29,042 nt of DNA, taken from NCBI GenBank assembly GCA_019648995.1, contig BLXT01001714.1, positions 211,543-240,584 of the forward strand, in the 5' to 3' direction. Under the pieces are notes generated by a model, which saw only the letters and a list, made by a program, of their open reading frames with translations, had not been told where the DNA came from and did not search any database. Position 1 is the stretch's first letter. Each line of letters starts with the position of its first letter. Made by a program: the position numbers and the translations under genes. This DNA is from Plakobranchus ocellatus. Taxonomy: Eukaryota; Mollusca; Gastropoda; Plakobranchidae. Of the stretch, positions 1-8,471 are shown piece by piece.

Positions 1-240
1 CTGGGTCTTATGAAAAAAGGTGTAGTTACGCCGATATTTTTTTCTCTAAGTCCTTTAATATTCTCGGCTATTTATGCAGAGATGTGTGGCTAGACATCTA
101 GACTAGGATTATTTCTGAGAGTATGACTGATCGCAAATCGGCGAAATTCCGGATTTTGTGATAAAAATGCGGATTTCCGGAACGCAGGTCATTTTCTGGT
201 AGAATTCCGGAACGAATCCGGAATTTCCGGAACGGTAGGC
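1..240. repeat. non-coding left edge with spaced ATTTCCGGAACG repeats
   Basis: No convincing coding content. Bases 143-236 carry a cluster of CCGGAA words. Three near-identical 12-mers, AWTTCCGGAACG, begin at 173, 203 and 223, and a weaker copy lies near 144. The cluster ends where gag homology of the adjacent retroelement begins, so it may be element or flank sequence; I cannot tell which. Confidence 0.5.
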
Positions 241-640
241 ATGTCTGTACAAGGCATCGATGACGATGAAATAGGCCTTGATGTCCTTGGCAACTCCAAA
301 CAAATGATGTCACTTGAAGAGACGTTGCAACTTGTTGAAGCAAAAGAAAGTGGTAAGAGATCTGCAGGTCAACTTCTTGATGGCAACCCCATCGCTACTG
401 CTGCTGCTACCTGCTCCTATAAGCGCGAAGAAAAGTTAAGAACACAGCAGAAAGCCAAAACGACAAACCATGTGGCTATTGTGAATGCCTTGGTCATGGA
501 CATGCTAGACAAGAGAGAATCAGTAAATACCCTGCTTACAACTACATATGTACTAAATGTGGGATCTTACACCATTATGAAAAAGTCTGCCAAAAATTAC
601 AGCGCCAAAAACAACAGCCCATGACTTCCAAGCAACCGTC
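241..640 (+). pseudogene. gag C-terminal fragment with two zinc knuckles (frameshifted)
   Basis: Two frames together give the end of a Gag protein. The frame starting at 241 reads a helical stretch containing DDEIGLDVLG and MSLEETLQLVEAKESGKRSA, as in the capsid C-terminus of Ty3/Gypsy Gag. Around 440-465 the reading moves to another frame. There a CGYC...H cluster (from 471) and a full C-x2-C-x4-H-x4-C knuckle (CTKCGILHHYEKVC, about 534-575) appear, the usual RNA-binding nucleocapsid motifs. The N-terminal capsid region is absent, so this is a 5'-truncated, frameshifted gag. The knuckle spacing is directly visible; assignment as gag follows from its position ahead of the protease. Confidence 0.75.
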
Positions 641-796
641 CTCACAACCGTGTTTGAGACTCTTTCCTCCATCAACACAAAAGAACCTATGCCTGCTGCT
701 TCCTCACTCGCTTTGGATCACCATATCTTTTAAAGAGATATGCAACATGTGGAAAAAAAAGAACGTCTGAATGAACTTCTTAATGTCACAGTTTAG

Positions 797-1138
797 GCTT
801 TCCCTTCTGTCATTTATGCACTCAACATTAATCCCGTCTTCAAAACTGCCACTGCCCCTGTCAAATATTCGGCCTTGGCAGACACAGGATGCCAGTCATG
901 TCTTGCTGGCTTGCCTCTCCTGCAGAAACTAGGGCTACAGGTAAAACACCTCATCCCAACTACAATGCAGATGACTGCTGCCAACAACAATCATATCCGT
1001 ATCATGGGTGCTCTTATGCTCCTGATTTCTGGTCCCAGTATTACATCCAAGAAGACAATAACAACACGTCAGATGGTCTACTTCACAGACTCAACCGACA
1101 AACTGTTCCTATCCAAACAGGCTTGTGTAACACTCTAA
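797..1138 (+). pseudogene. retroelement aspartic protease fragment
   Basis: The frame through 875 reads SALADTGCQSCLAG. This is the D-T-G active-site signature of a retropepsin, preceded by hydrophobic beta-strand residues. It continues through ITSKKTITTRQMVYFTDSTD to a stop at 1136-1138. The enzyme would cleave the Gag-Pol polyprotein. It lies between the gag knuckles and the RT, the normal place in Ty3/Gypsy. The domain is nearly complete, but it connects to gag and RT only across shifted frames and stops (for example 622 and 1136), so it is not translated as part of a polyprotein. Confidence 0.7.
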
Positions 1139-1370
1139 ATTTTACTATCGACATTTCCAATCATTGAAATTGTTTCGGCGTACGCCTCCACAAATGAAAA
1201 ATCTGCAACCTTATCATCCATGCCTCCAGAGGCGGCAGGTGCCTCCACCACCACCACTAACCATCCCTGTTCCCGCTACTGAAGAAAACAGGCGTGAAAA
1301 ACTTGAGCAGTGGCTCTTAAACCATTACAAGTCACGCTAATGCAACACATGTGTCCACCAAAATCTCCAC
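1139..1370 (+). pseudogene. protease-RT spacer of the first Gypsy element
   Basis: This is decayed pol linker sequence. A proline- and threonine-rich stretch (about 1225-1280) and a short helical stretch resembling ENRREKLEQWLLNHYKS (about 1285-1335) precede the RT. Stops occur in all frames. It was recognised only by position and by the character of the readable pieces. Confidence 0.4.
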
Positions 1371-2110
1371 ATGATGTCTGGTCCCCCTATGAAACTTATG
1401 GTCGACCCTGAGGCCAAACCAGTGGCCCACCACAACCCAATACTAGTACCTACACATTGGTTGGAGGAGGTGAAAGCAGGCCTAGACCAGGATGTGCAAC
1501 TGGGTGTGATAGAGCCTGTTCCTGTTGGCACCCCAGTGACATGGTGCCACCACATGGGTGTGTGCCCTAAAAAAATCAGGCACACCGTGGCACACAATAG
1601 AACTCCAAGCCCTAAACCAGCAAGAAATCAGGGAGACACACCACACACAATCACCATTTCATCAGGTCAGGTCTGTCCCATCCAACACCCTCAAGACCAC
1701 CTTTGACGCATGGAATGGATAGCACAGCATCCTGCAAGCTGAAGAAAACAGGCACCTCACAACCTTTATTACCCCTTGGGGGCGCTACAGATACCGCGTC
1801 TGTCCCTAAGGCTATCTTCATCAGGGGATGTCTACACCTGAGGATTTGATCAAGTCATCGCCAACATCACGGAAAAGATCAAGATCATCGATGACACACT
1901 GATTTGGTCAGATGACATCGACAGCAGCTTCTTCCAAGCTGTAGAGTGGCTAGAGACCTGTGATAAGCACGGAATAATCCTTAAGCCAGAAAAGTTTGTC
2001 TTCGCCAAGGAGTCTGTGATGTTTACTGGCTGCGAAATCACCCCCACTACCGTAGGACCATGTCTTCAATCCATCAAGGCCATAAGGGACTTCCCTACCC
2101 CAAAGAACCT
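1371..2110 (+). pseudogene. Ty3/Gypsy reverse transcriptase (broken)
   Basis: The RT is readable in pieces. Near 1371-1575 are the N-terminal fingers, with LGVIEPVPVGTPVTWCHHMG leading to VCPKK. From about 1580 to 1850 come conserved blocks in shifted frames, including the equivalents of LTTFITPWGRYRYRVCP. The catalytic block KIIDDTLIWSDDID lies at about 1880-1920. After it come the thumb residues KPEKFVFAKESVMFTGCEI and the usual SIKAIRDFPTPKNLTDISSWFGLVNQ. Stops and frameshifts at about 1705, 1807 and 1848 interrupt the frame. The Asp pair of the active site is still encoded, but no continuous RT can be made. Confidence 0.8.
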
Positions 2111-2199
2111 AACTGACATCAGCAGCTGGTTTGGTCTTGTCAACCAAGTGTTGTATGCATTTGCCTCTGCTGAAAAAATGAGTCCCTTCCACAAACTAC

Positions 2200-2750
2200 T
2201 CAAGCCAGGCTCCCGATTTGTATGGACTGAGGAACTCGACAGACTCTTTGAGGAAACAAAGGACCTGATCATAAATGAAATCTGCAAAGGCGCTGAGATA
2301 TTCGACAAGAACAGTTCAACCTGCCTTGCTACTACTGACTGGAGCAAGGATGGAGTCGGATTTTGGCTTTTCCAGAAACACTGTAAATGCAAGTCATCTA
2401 AACCCTTCTGCTGCAGACAGGGCTGGAAGATAACCCTGGTTGGTCATCGATTCACCTCTGGTGCTGAATCTTGGTATGCACCAATTGAAGGAAAGGCACT
2501 TGCTGTCGTTCATGCTTTGGATAAAGCACACCACTTTGTCATTGGATGCCCAGATCTCATCATTGCTGTAGACTACAGACCCTGCTGAAGGTCTTCAGTG
2601 ACAGAAGCCTTGATGAACTACCCAATCCCAGGCTCAGCAATCTCAAGGAGAAAACACTGCGCAATCGCTTCCACATTGTGCATGTACCAGGAATACGTCA
2701 TATAGCAGCTGATGTAATTTCTCGTCACCCAGTGGGGGAACCGACGTCAC
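2200..2750 (+). pseudogene. Ty3/Gypsy RNase H (frameshifted)
   Basis: After the RT thumb and connection, residues CLATTDWSKDGVGFWL give the first RNase H aspartate. SWYAPIEGKALAVVHALDKA carries the glutamate. AVDYRPC/LLKVFSD, across a frame change near 2580, carries the third acidic site. VPGIRHIAADVISRHP gives the terminal aspartate. The domain would degrade RNA in RNA:DNA hybrids during reverse transcription. Two overlapping frames (ending 2588 and 2908) are needed to read it. The following stretch to about 2900 is the linker to integrase. Confidence 0.75.
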
Positions 2751-2989
2751 TAGACCCTCTAGATGATGTCGCTGCAGTGTCTGACCCCCTGAGCAAAATC
2801 AACCCACACTGCCCACAACCTTCCACGCAGCTCTTCGCATTAAAGAAGGAATACCACGTTGATCAAGTCGGCCACATGGGACGAAGTCCGCCTGGCAACT
2901 ACAAGTGACCAGGCCATGCAAAAACTAATGCAAGCCATTGAAGACGGTTTCCCCATGTCAAAAAATGACATGCCTCCCGAAGTCCGCCA

Positions 2990-3710
2990 GTTCCACTAGT
3001 ACAGAGACGGTCTGGTCAGCTTTGATGGTGTGGTCCTTTATAAGCTCTCTTGAGACGCACATTTGTCACATATGGAATCAGTGACGAACTCTCCTCAGAT
3101 GGTGGACTTGAATTTATGTCAACCACCACAACCACATTGCTAAAAACGTGGGGAGTCAACCATAGTGTTTCATCAGTGGCATTTCCACTCAATAACTGCA
3201 AAGCAGAAATAGGTGTCAAAACAGCCAAACACCTCATTGCAGAGAACACTAGCCCCTCAGGAAACCTTGACACAGACTGTTTCAAAGAGCCATCCTCCAG
3301 TACGGAATACACCTGATCGTGACACTCACCTCTCACCAGCAATGTGTCTGTTTGGCAGAACAATTCAAGACTTCATCCCCATCCACCCAGGAAAATATCA
3401 ACCCCACAAAACATGGCAAGAAACCTTGGCCTCTCGTGAAGAAGCACTGCACAATCAGCACAGGCCTGATGCTGAGCGACTATCTGCCAAAACTCGTGTA
3501 CTACCTCCATTAACCATCGGAGACTGTGTCCACATCCAGAATCAAACACGCTCCTATACTACAAAGCGGGACAAGACTGGCACTATTATTGAGGTCAGAC
3601 AAATTGATCAATATGAAGTGCGAGTCAATGGCTCAGGTTGCGTAACCTTGAGAAACAGAAAATTCCTGAGGAAATATTTACCAAGATTCCAAGAGCCCCA
3701 CTGGCAATGA
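2990..3710 (+). pseudogene. Ty3/Gypsy integrase with internal deletions
   Basis: The domain begins with RDGLVSFDGVVLYK (about 3003-3045). It then jumps directly to LRRTFVTYGISDELSSDGGLEF at about 3049. The HHCC zinc-binding domain and the first catalytic Asp are therefore deleted, roughly 150 residues by comparison with family organisation. The second catalytic Asp (SSDGG) and the Glu (CKAEIGVKTAK) are present. A further frameshift with small loss near 3290 moves the reading to VRNTPDRDTHLSPAMCLFGR, followed by the C-terminal beta-barrel-like region with a DKTGTIIEVRQIDQYEVRVN stretch, ending at 3708-3710. This is a dead integrase. Confidence 0.8.
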
Positions 3711-4087
3711 CACCTAAATCAAAAGTCTCGATGCCCACATAGGTGACTATATCTCCACCAGGCAGAATTATAACTCCCACCAGGCCACCACAACCACACG
3801 ACCAGAAGTTCGACAAACCCCTCCCTGTGGATGAGTCCTTGCAGGAGCCAGACCTTCCTCTAGATGACACAAATCTGATCCCAACTATGGACCCAGCCCG
3901 GACTGGAGACAGCACGCCACACGGCCTGGCATCTCCTAAAAACAATAGAGCCACTCACCCTGAGCCTTGTGCTCTCAGAGCTCTGAAACCCTTCAACAAG
4001 CCAGGCCTGAAGGAAACCCCCCTTCCCTCGAAAACCCGAAGAATCACTTGCAGTCAGAAAGGATCAACAAAAACAAGGGAAAGCTAA
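3711..4087 (+). pseudogene. proline-rich pol tail of the first Gypsy element
   Basis: A frame from 3743 to 4087 reads proline- and basic-residue-rich sequence (PPGRIITPTRPPQPHDQ, then CALRALKPFNKPGLK) directly after the integrase C-terminus. Disordered tails of this kind are common at the end of integrase in this type of element. The frame before it contains a stop just after 3710, so it is disconnected. The region from here to 4183 is non-coding and may contain a decayed 3' end of the element, which I could not delimit. Confidence 0.45.
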
Positions 4088-4289
4088 TTCCCAAAAAGAC
4101 TTTTAGCCTAAGCCCACATGTGACTTTAGTTTCCATATTCTTTTGAGATTCCGCAATTTTATGGACTCTAGAGGTTTTTCCCTCCACAGCCCCTGAGAGG
4201 ACTACTTTCCATGAACATTTATTTCAATCAATATTGAGTGAAAGAATCACTTCCTTACACATAGTCACTCATTTGTTACAAAATGGTAC

Positions 4290-4993
4290 TGTCACGAACA
4301 CCAGAAATAAAAAGGAGATAATATCTCTGATGTAGGACGTTGAGTTCTTTAGATCTATATAGACCTAGCTGAAATAATGGAACTCTGGAGATTGTGTGAA
4401 TACGTAAAAAAAAAACTGAGTTTATTTAACTCAACAGCAGGAAATTAAATCAAACAATATTCACATAGGCCGTCGGTAAAAAAAAAAAACTAGATCTAGC
4501 TCTATGAATCTGCGTAATCGTTATACAATAATATCTCTGTGATCTCTATGAACTCTCTGCCTACTCTGTATGATCTCTATGAATTTTCTGCCTACTCTGT
4601 GTACTCTGTGTGTTCTCTACGAACTCCTTGCCTACTCTGTGTGATCTCTGTGTGATCTCTATGTGTGATACTTTCACCTATCTTCTCCAGGTATTTATAC
4701 TTTTTTCAAAAGAAAACTCTACAAATTTCTGGAAACCTATCCCATAATGCAAGCGTAGAATGTTCGAAAATGTAGATCTAGAACGTTACATCATAATCCT
4801 AAAATAAGAAAAAAGCAGCCTTTGAAAAGAGATTGGGGAAATCCTTAGGCTAAAAATAGAACATGAGTCACATTCGTTTACGTAATGAATTCTCGTACGC
4901 TTTGCATAAATTAACTTCCCTAAACTGGTTCTTTCTAGAATTCTCGAGTTGACGTGCGCTCGACAGCAAGCCCTAAGTCTAGTTTTTGTTACA
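4290..4993 (-). mobile_element. solo LTR (copy A) of the integrase-first Gypsy family, TSD GGTAC
   Basis: The sequence is an LTR in reverse orientation. It starts TGTCACGAACACC and ends CTAGTTTTTGTTACA, the mirror of the LTRs of the element at 13107-18061. It is flanked by perfect 5-bp duplications, GGTAC at 4285-4289 and 4994-4998. No internal sequence remains, so it is a solo LTR left by LTR-LTR recombination. In its own orientation (minus, the same as the host gene) it carries the TATAAATA promoter box and an AATAAA signal. It is about 55 bp longer than the other copies because of an expanded minisatellite in its transcribed part. Confidence 0.93.
4541..4670. repeat. 31-bp minisatellite inside solo LTR A
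   Basis: Three imperfect 31-bp units of the type GATCTCTATGAACTCTCTGC plus CTACTCTGTGT start at 4541, 4572 and 4612. They are followed by shorter GATCTCTRTGT units to about 4670. The corresponding part of the other LTR copies has fewer and shorter units, so the array expanded in this copy. Confidence 0.7.
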
Positions 4994-5103
4994 GGTACAA
5001 CCACAGCCAGAGAGGACAATTTTCTCATGGACATTTATTTTAAGCAAAACAGTGAAAGAATCACTTCTTTACACCTGATCACTAATTTGTTATACAATGA
5101 GAT

Positions 5104-5392
5104 AACCACTGTCTCACCATTTCAGCCTTTGTCATAATTCTTCCAAAGACTTGGGAGGGGCGTAGAGAATTATCATTCATTTGTGCACATATATTTGTAT
5201 TGCCTATCTTATGTGTCTGCTTTCCAAATCATTGTTGTCTTTTCATGTTGTCCTCAGGTAGAAGCTTCTGTCATTGTTCAAAGTACAAGAAAGAAAACTG
5301 AGAACAAAATCCCAATAGTTATCTAAAGTTATTGGCCGATCTGCTAGAAGATGAAATTAAATGGATATAAAATGATCCATTCACAACATTAC
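5104..5392. other. AT-rich non-coding stretch
   Basis: No coding, RNA or repeat signal was recognised. It lies between the 107-bp dimer and the candidate host exon and is probably intron of the minus-strand gene. Confidence 0.4.
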
Positions 5393-5586
5393 AGAATTTG
5401 ATGCTTAACTGTTTCAGTGCTTGCAGCTACTGTAACATCCTCTCCCTCATGTGCACTGTCTTTCTGCTTGCCCTTGGTGTTGTCCAAACTCATTTTGTGG
5501 GCAGGAGGGATGCTTGAACGTACAGGTAACACCAGGGAAGGGTGATTAATCTGGAATGTGGAGTCAACAATATTTAATCTTGGGGT
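5393..5586 (-). CDS. candidate further exon of the RBM26/27-type gene
   Basis: On the minus strand a CAG-like acceptor (GTAGTAG before 5586) opens a frame in phase 0. This matches the phase-0 end of the exon at 10076-10330. It reads about 64 codons, beginning TPRLNIVDSTFQINHPSLVL and later KMSLDNTKGKQKDSAHEGED, and reaches either a donor (CT|GTAATG after 5393) or a TAA stop at 5389-5391. Base composition is clearly richer in G+C than the surrounding intron, and the residues are typical of a disordered Ser/Glu/Lys linker. Such a linker lies between the RRM and the coiled coil in RBM26/27. I see no recognisable domain, so membership rests on phase, composition and position. It could also be a chance open frame or an alternative 3' terminal exon. 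Confidence 0.45.
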
Positions 5587-6970
5587 CTACTACTTCAAAG
5601 CAACACATTCACAGTTATTACAAGGATCAAAATTAAGAATTCACTTTGTTTTCTAAAATTCTTAAATGATGTTTTACTGTAGTGCTTATTGCTTACTATG
5701 GTTTTGCTTGGATAAACCACAATCACCTATGAACAGCATTAGGGTGTAGATGTTTTGATGCAGAAATAAATCTCATTTTCTCTTAGTTCTCTTCCATTTT
5801 TTTTAATCCCACACTTTGTAAAGCTGTGGAAAATCAATCCATTTTTGCACAAGATAACTTTTTAAAAAATTTATTGATGCAGAATAAATATAGTCACCTT
5901 ATACCTTCTATCCTTTCCTAGAATAATTTTGGGTTTGTACACATTTCATGATACCACATGCCAGAGACAGAATAGAGACAAAGGGAAAGCGCATGGCAAT
6001 GATGAGTAAACAAATCATTGTAAAAGCTCTTGTACTGAATTTAGCTCAAGGAAATCTAATACTTTTAGAAAAATAGGCAGTTTTGGTGAGAAATGAGTGT
6101 GACACAAGAAAATGCTCCTGTCTTTTGTGGAAAAAAAGTTGCTTTTTTTTTTTCAATGAAAAAAAAAGATCAAATTTGAAACAAACTTTTTTATCTTTTG
6201 TTTTTATTTGTTTTATGAAAGGGCATTCATTCCTCCACAAACTGTGTAATTTCAGTTCTTCTGTTCAACAAATTATAGAATTTTTTTACAATTCTGTGTG
6301 GCATATCAATTTATAACTTAAACAAGGGGTTAAGGAAACAATTTTATTTCTGCAAGATATCTACATCAAATTTCATATAGCAAAAAAAAAGTAAGGATTA
6401 ATTGACAGCCCTTGATCACAGGCAATGATGAGACAACATGGTTTCCAGATTTATGAAATAACTTTTGAGTTTAGAAGTAAAATTTTTCATCTAAGTTGGT
6501 CTTAAATGTATCTTTAAAAAATCCTTCTCCTCAGCAACATTAAAAAAGTCATATATATATATACTTGCTATACAGTAAAGAAGCAAACATCCTCCCATCC
6601 TCCTCTATCTCATTTTCTTTCCATTAAAGCCCCTTTTATCTCTGCATCAGTTCACGAAAAATTTAATGGATATAATATTAGAGTGCGGCTGATATGGTGT
6701 ACATTTGTAAGCCGTTGTCATAAATCAAATGATTCTGTCCACTTATTTGGTTTTTTAAGTCTTTTGTCCTTCTGGTGGTAATTACGTTTCAAGTACACTT
6801 TTGTCAACATGGCCTAAAAATTTACTTGACAATTCCTTGACTGTGATCTTTCACTTTCCAGATCCCTAAGGTCTTATAAAAGACTAAAATAAAATGAAAA
6901 AGTTGTGCCTATATACCAGTCTTTCTTTTATCAATGTCTACTGCATTCGTTAAAATTAACACAACTGCAC
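5587..6970. other. AT-rich intronic stretch without recognised features
   Basis: It holds many homopolymer A/T runs and a short (TA)n at about 6551-6561. Short open frames here (for example around 6046-6316, both strands) are lysine/phenylalanine-rich products of A/T runs and are not considered genes. Confidence 0.5.
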
Positions 6971-7260
6971 TGATTGATTGATTGACTGACTGTTGAAATA
7001 ACCAGTCCACTATTTATTGGTGATCTCAAGGTTTGTATTTGTTCATTTTCTCTCACTGATATTTATCTGTTGTTAAAGGGAACTTAAAGGGAGTTTAAAA
7101 TCTATATAGTACATGAAAAAATTTAATAAGAAACCGCACAAAATGAAAGTTTGAGATATTTCCAAGGGTATCAAGTTCCTTTAAGAAATCTACTATGCAC
7201 AAAAAGTTTGTTGGCCCACTAGAGCCTGCACATTACCATCTCCCAACTACAATGAACATT
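6971..7260 (-). mobile_element. 5'-truncated LINE 3' end, same family as the LINE at 20378-22985
   Basis: This segment matches the 3' end of the larger LINE in the same orientation. Shared blocks include a GATTGATTGATT tail (plus strand), TTCATT...TCTCTC, AGATATTTCCAA...AGTTCCTTTAAG and TGGCCCAC...GCCTRCACATTAC (about 7210-7240, against 20708-20735). Internal parts are deleted. In the element's own direction it ends in an (AATC/TCAA)n microsatellite and not poly(A). It lies in the host intron downstream of the RRM exon. Confidence 0.65.
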
Positions 7261-7812
7261 AAGCCTTAGCACAAATGCAGAAGGGTGGAAAACCGAAGGG
7301 CCTACTGAGGGCCAGAAAAAAAATTCCAATATTTAAAAAAAAGACAGATTTCCAGCCAAAGCCCAAAGAAAAGGTGCCTCTGTAGATATCAAGCAATATA
7401 CTTGAAAATAATATATGGTATACAAAAAAAAAAAAAAATATGACTATCCCTTAAAGATCCCAAAAGAATCTTCATTCTAAGATCCCTTGTCACTTTTATT
7501 TATTTCATTTTATATCTCTGTTGAGTAATTGCCAATAAACGACTCATTCAGTAGGTATTCATGGGGCCCTGTTAACTGTCTTGAATCAGCTTCCCAAAAA
7601 AGGGACTTATTCTATCTGAAACGTAACGCTAATATATTGGGAAGAAGAGGATAATCTGTTTTAATATTCATTGAGAGGAAACAAGCATAATTTGGTATTA
7701 TAAATTGAGATTTATGTAAAAGCAGTTTAGAAAAGGATGAAAATATGCTACGTTGACTTAGAGTAAGATTAAGAAAGGCCTAGATTAAGCTGGAAGGCTA
7801 AGAAGGCTAATA
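7261..7812. other. non-coding interval with poly(A) tracts
   Basis: A-rich tracts occur at about 7314-7345 and 7424-7438. No gene, RNA or repeat family was recognised. Confidence 0.4.
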
Positions 7813-7817
7813 CTTCT

Positions 7818-8466
7818 TGTCACAAACACCAGAAATAAAAGGTAGATAACACCTCTGATGTTAGACGTTGAGTTCTTTAGATCTTTATAGATCTAGCTGA
7901 AAATAATGGAACCTGGAGATTGTGTGAAAAACGTATAAAGTATAAAGACTGAGTTTATTTAACTCAACAGCAGGAAATGAAAACAAACAATATTCACATA
8001 GGCCGTCGGTAAAAAAACTAGATCTAGCTCTACGAATCTGCGTAATCGCCATACAATGATCTCGTTGCAATCTCTGTGATCTCTGTGAACTCTCTGCGTA
8101 CTCTGTGTGATCTCTTTGAACTCTCTTCTGATCTGTGTGATACTTTCACCAATCTTCTCCCGGTATTTATACTTTTTTCCAAAAGAAAACTCTACAAATT
8201 TCTGGAAATCTATCCCATAATGCAAGCGCAGGATGTTTGAAAATATAGATCTAGAGCGTTATATCATAATCCTAAAATAAAAACAAAGCATTCTTCGAGA
8301 AGACATAAGGGAAATCCTTGGGCTAAAAATAGAACATGAGTCACGCTCGTTTACGTAATGAATTTTCGTTCGCTTTGCATAAATAAACTTCCCTCAACTG
8401 GGTCATTCTAGAATTCTCGAGTTGACGTGCATTCAATAGCAAGCCCTAAGTCTAATTTATGTTACA
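7818..8466 (-). mobile_element. solo LTR (copy B) of the integrase-first Gypsy family, TSD CTTCT
   Basis: This is a reverse-oriented LTR of the same family, starting TGTCACAAACACC and ending ATTTATGTTACA. It is flanked by perfect CTTCT duplications at 7813-7817 and 8467-8471. There is no internal region, so it is a solo LTR. It lies between the RRM exon (10076-10330) and the candidate exon at 5393-5586 and points the same way as the host gene. Its TATA-type promoter and its poly(A) signal (AATAAA, seen as TTTATT at 7954-7959) are therefore in the sense direction of the host transcript. Confidence 0.93.
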
Positions 8467-8471
8467 CTTCT

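Larger units (their letters stand above)
241..4087 (+). mobile_element. degenerate Ty3/Gypsy LTR retrotransposon, conventional order, LTRs not found
   Basis: Remnants of gag (zinc knuckles), aspartic protease, reverse transcriptase, RNase H and integrase follow one another on the plus strand in the usual Ty3/Gypsy order. All are broken by frameshifts, stops and deletions. The protease DTG, the RT IDD and the integrase SSDGG signatures are readable. No flanking LTR pair was found. The start of gag and the zinc-binding plus first-Asp half of integrase are missing. This family differs from the one that supplies the LTRs at 4290, 7818 and 13107. It is a fossil copy and cannot act on its own. Confidence 0.85.
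4184..5103. repeat. degenerate ~107-bp tandem dimer split by a solo LTR
   Basis: Bases 4184-4289 and 5001-5103 are related direct copies. Both start CCACAGCC, continue through a GAGAGGAC...CATGRACATTTATTT block and then GTGAAAGAATCACTTCYTTACAC, and end TTTGTTA-ACAAW. The solo LTR at 4290-4993 sits between them, next to its target duplication. The pre-insertion sequence was therefore a head-to-tail dimer of a roughly 107-bp unit. Its identity is unknown: it may be a small satellite or part of the older Gypsy element's end. Confidence 0.65.

Noticed and set aside
4786-5137. Open frames in both strands
   Set aside because: They lie in or cross the end of the solo LTR and its flank; LTR sequence is non-coding here.
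6046-6316. Overlapping small frames on both strands
   Set aside because: Composition is Lys/Phe-rich from A/T homopolymers; no other support.
7885-8225. Minus-strand frames of 61 and 88 codons
   Set aside because: They lie inside solo LTR B; similar frames in the other LTRs are not conserved as protein.
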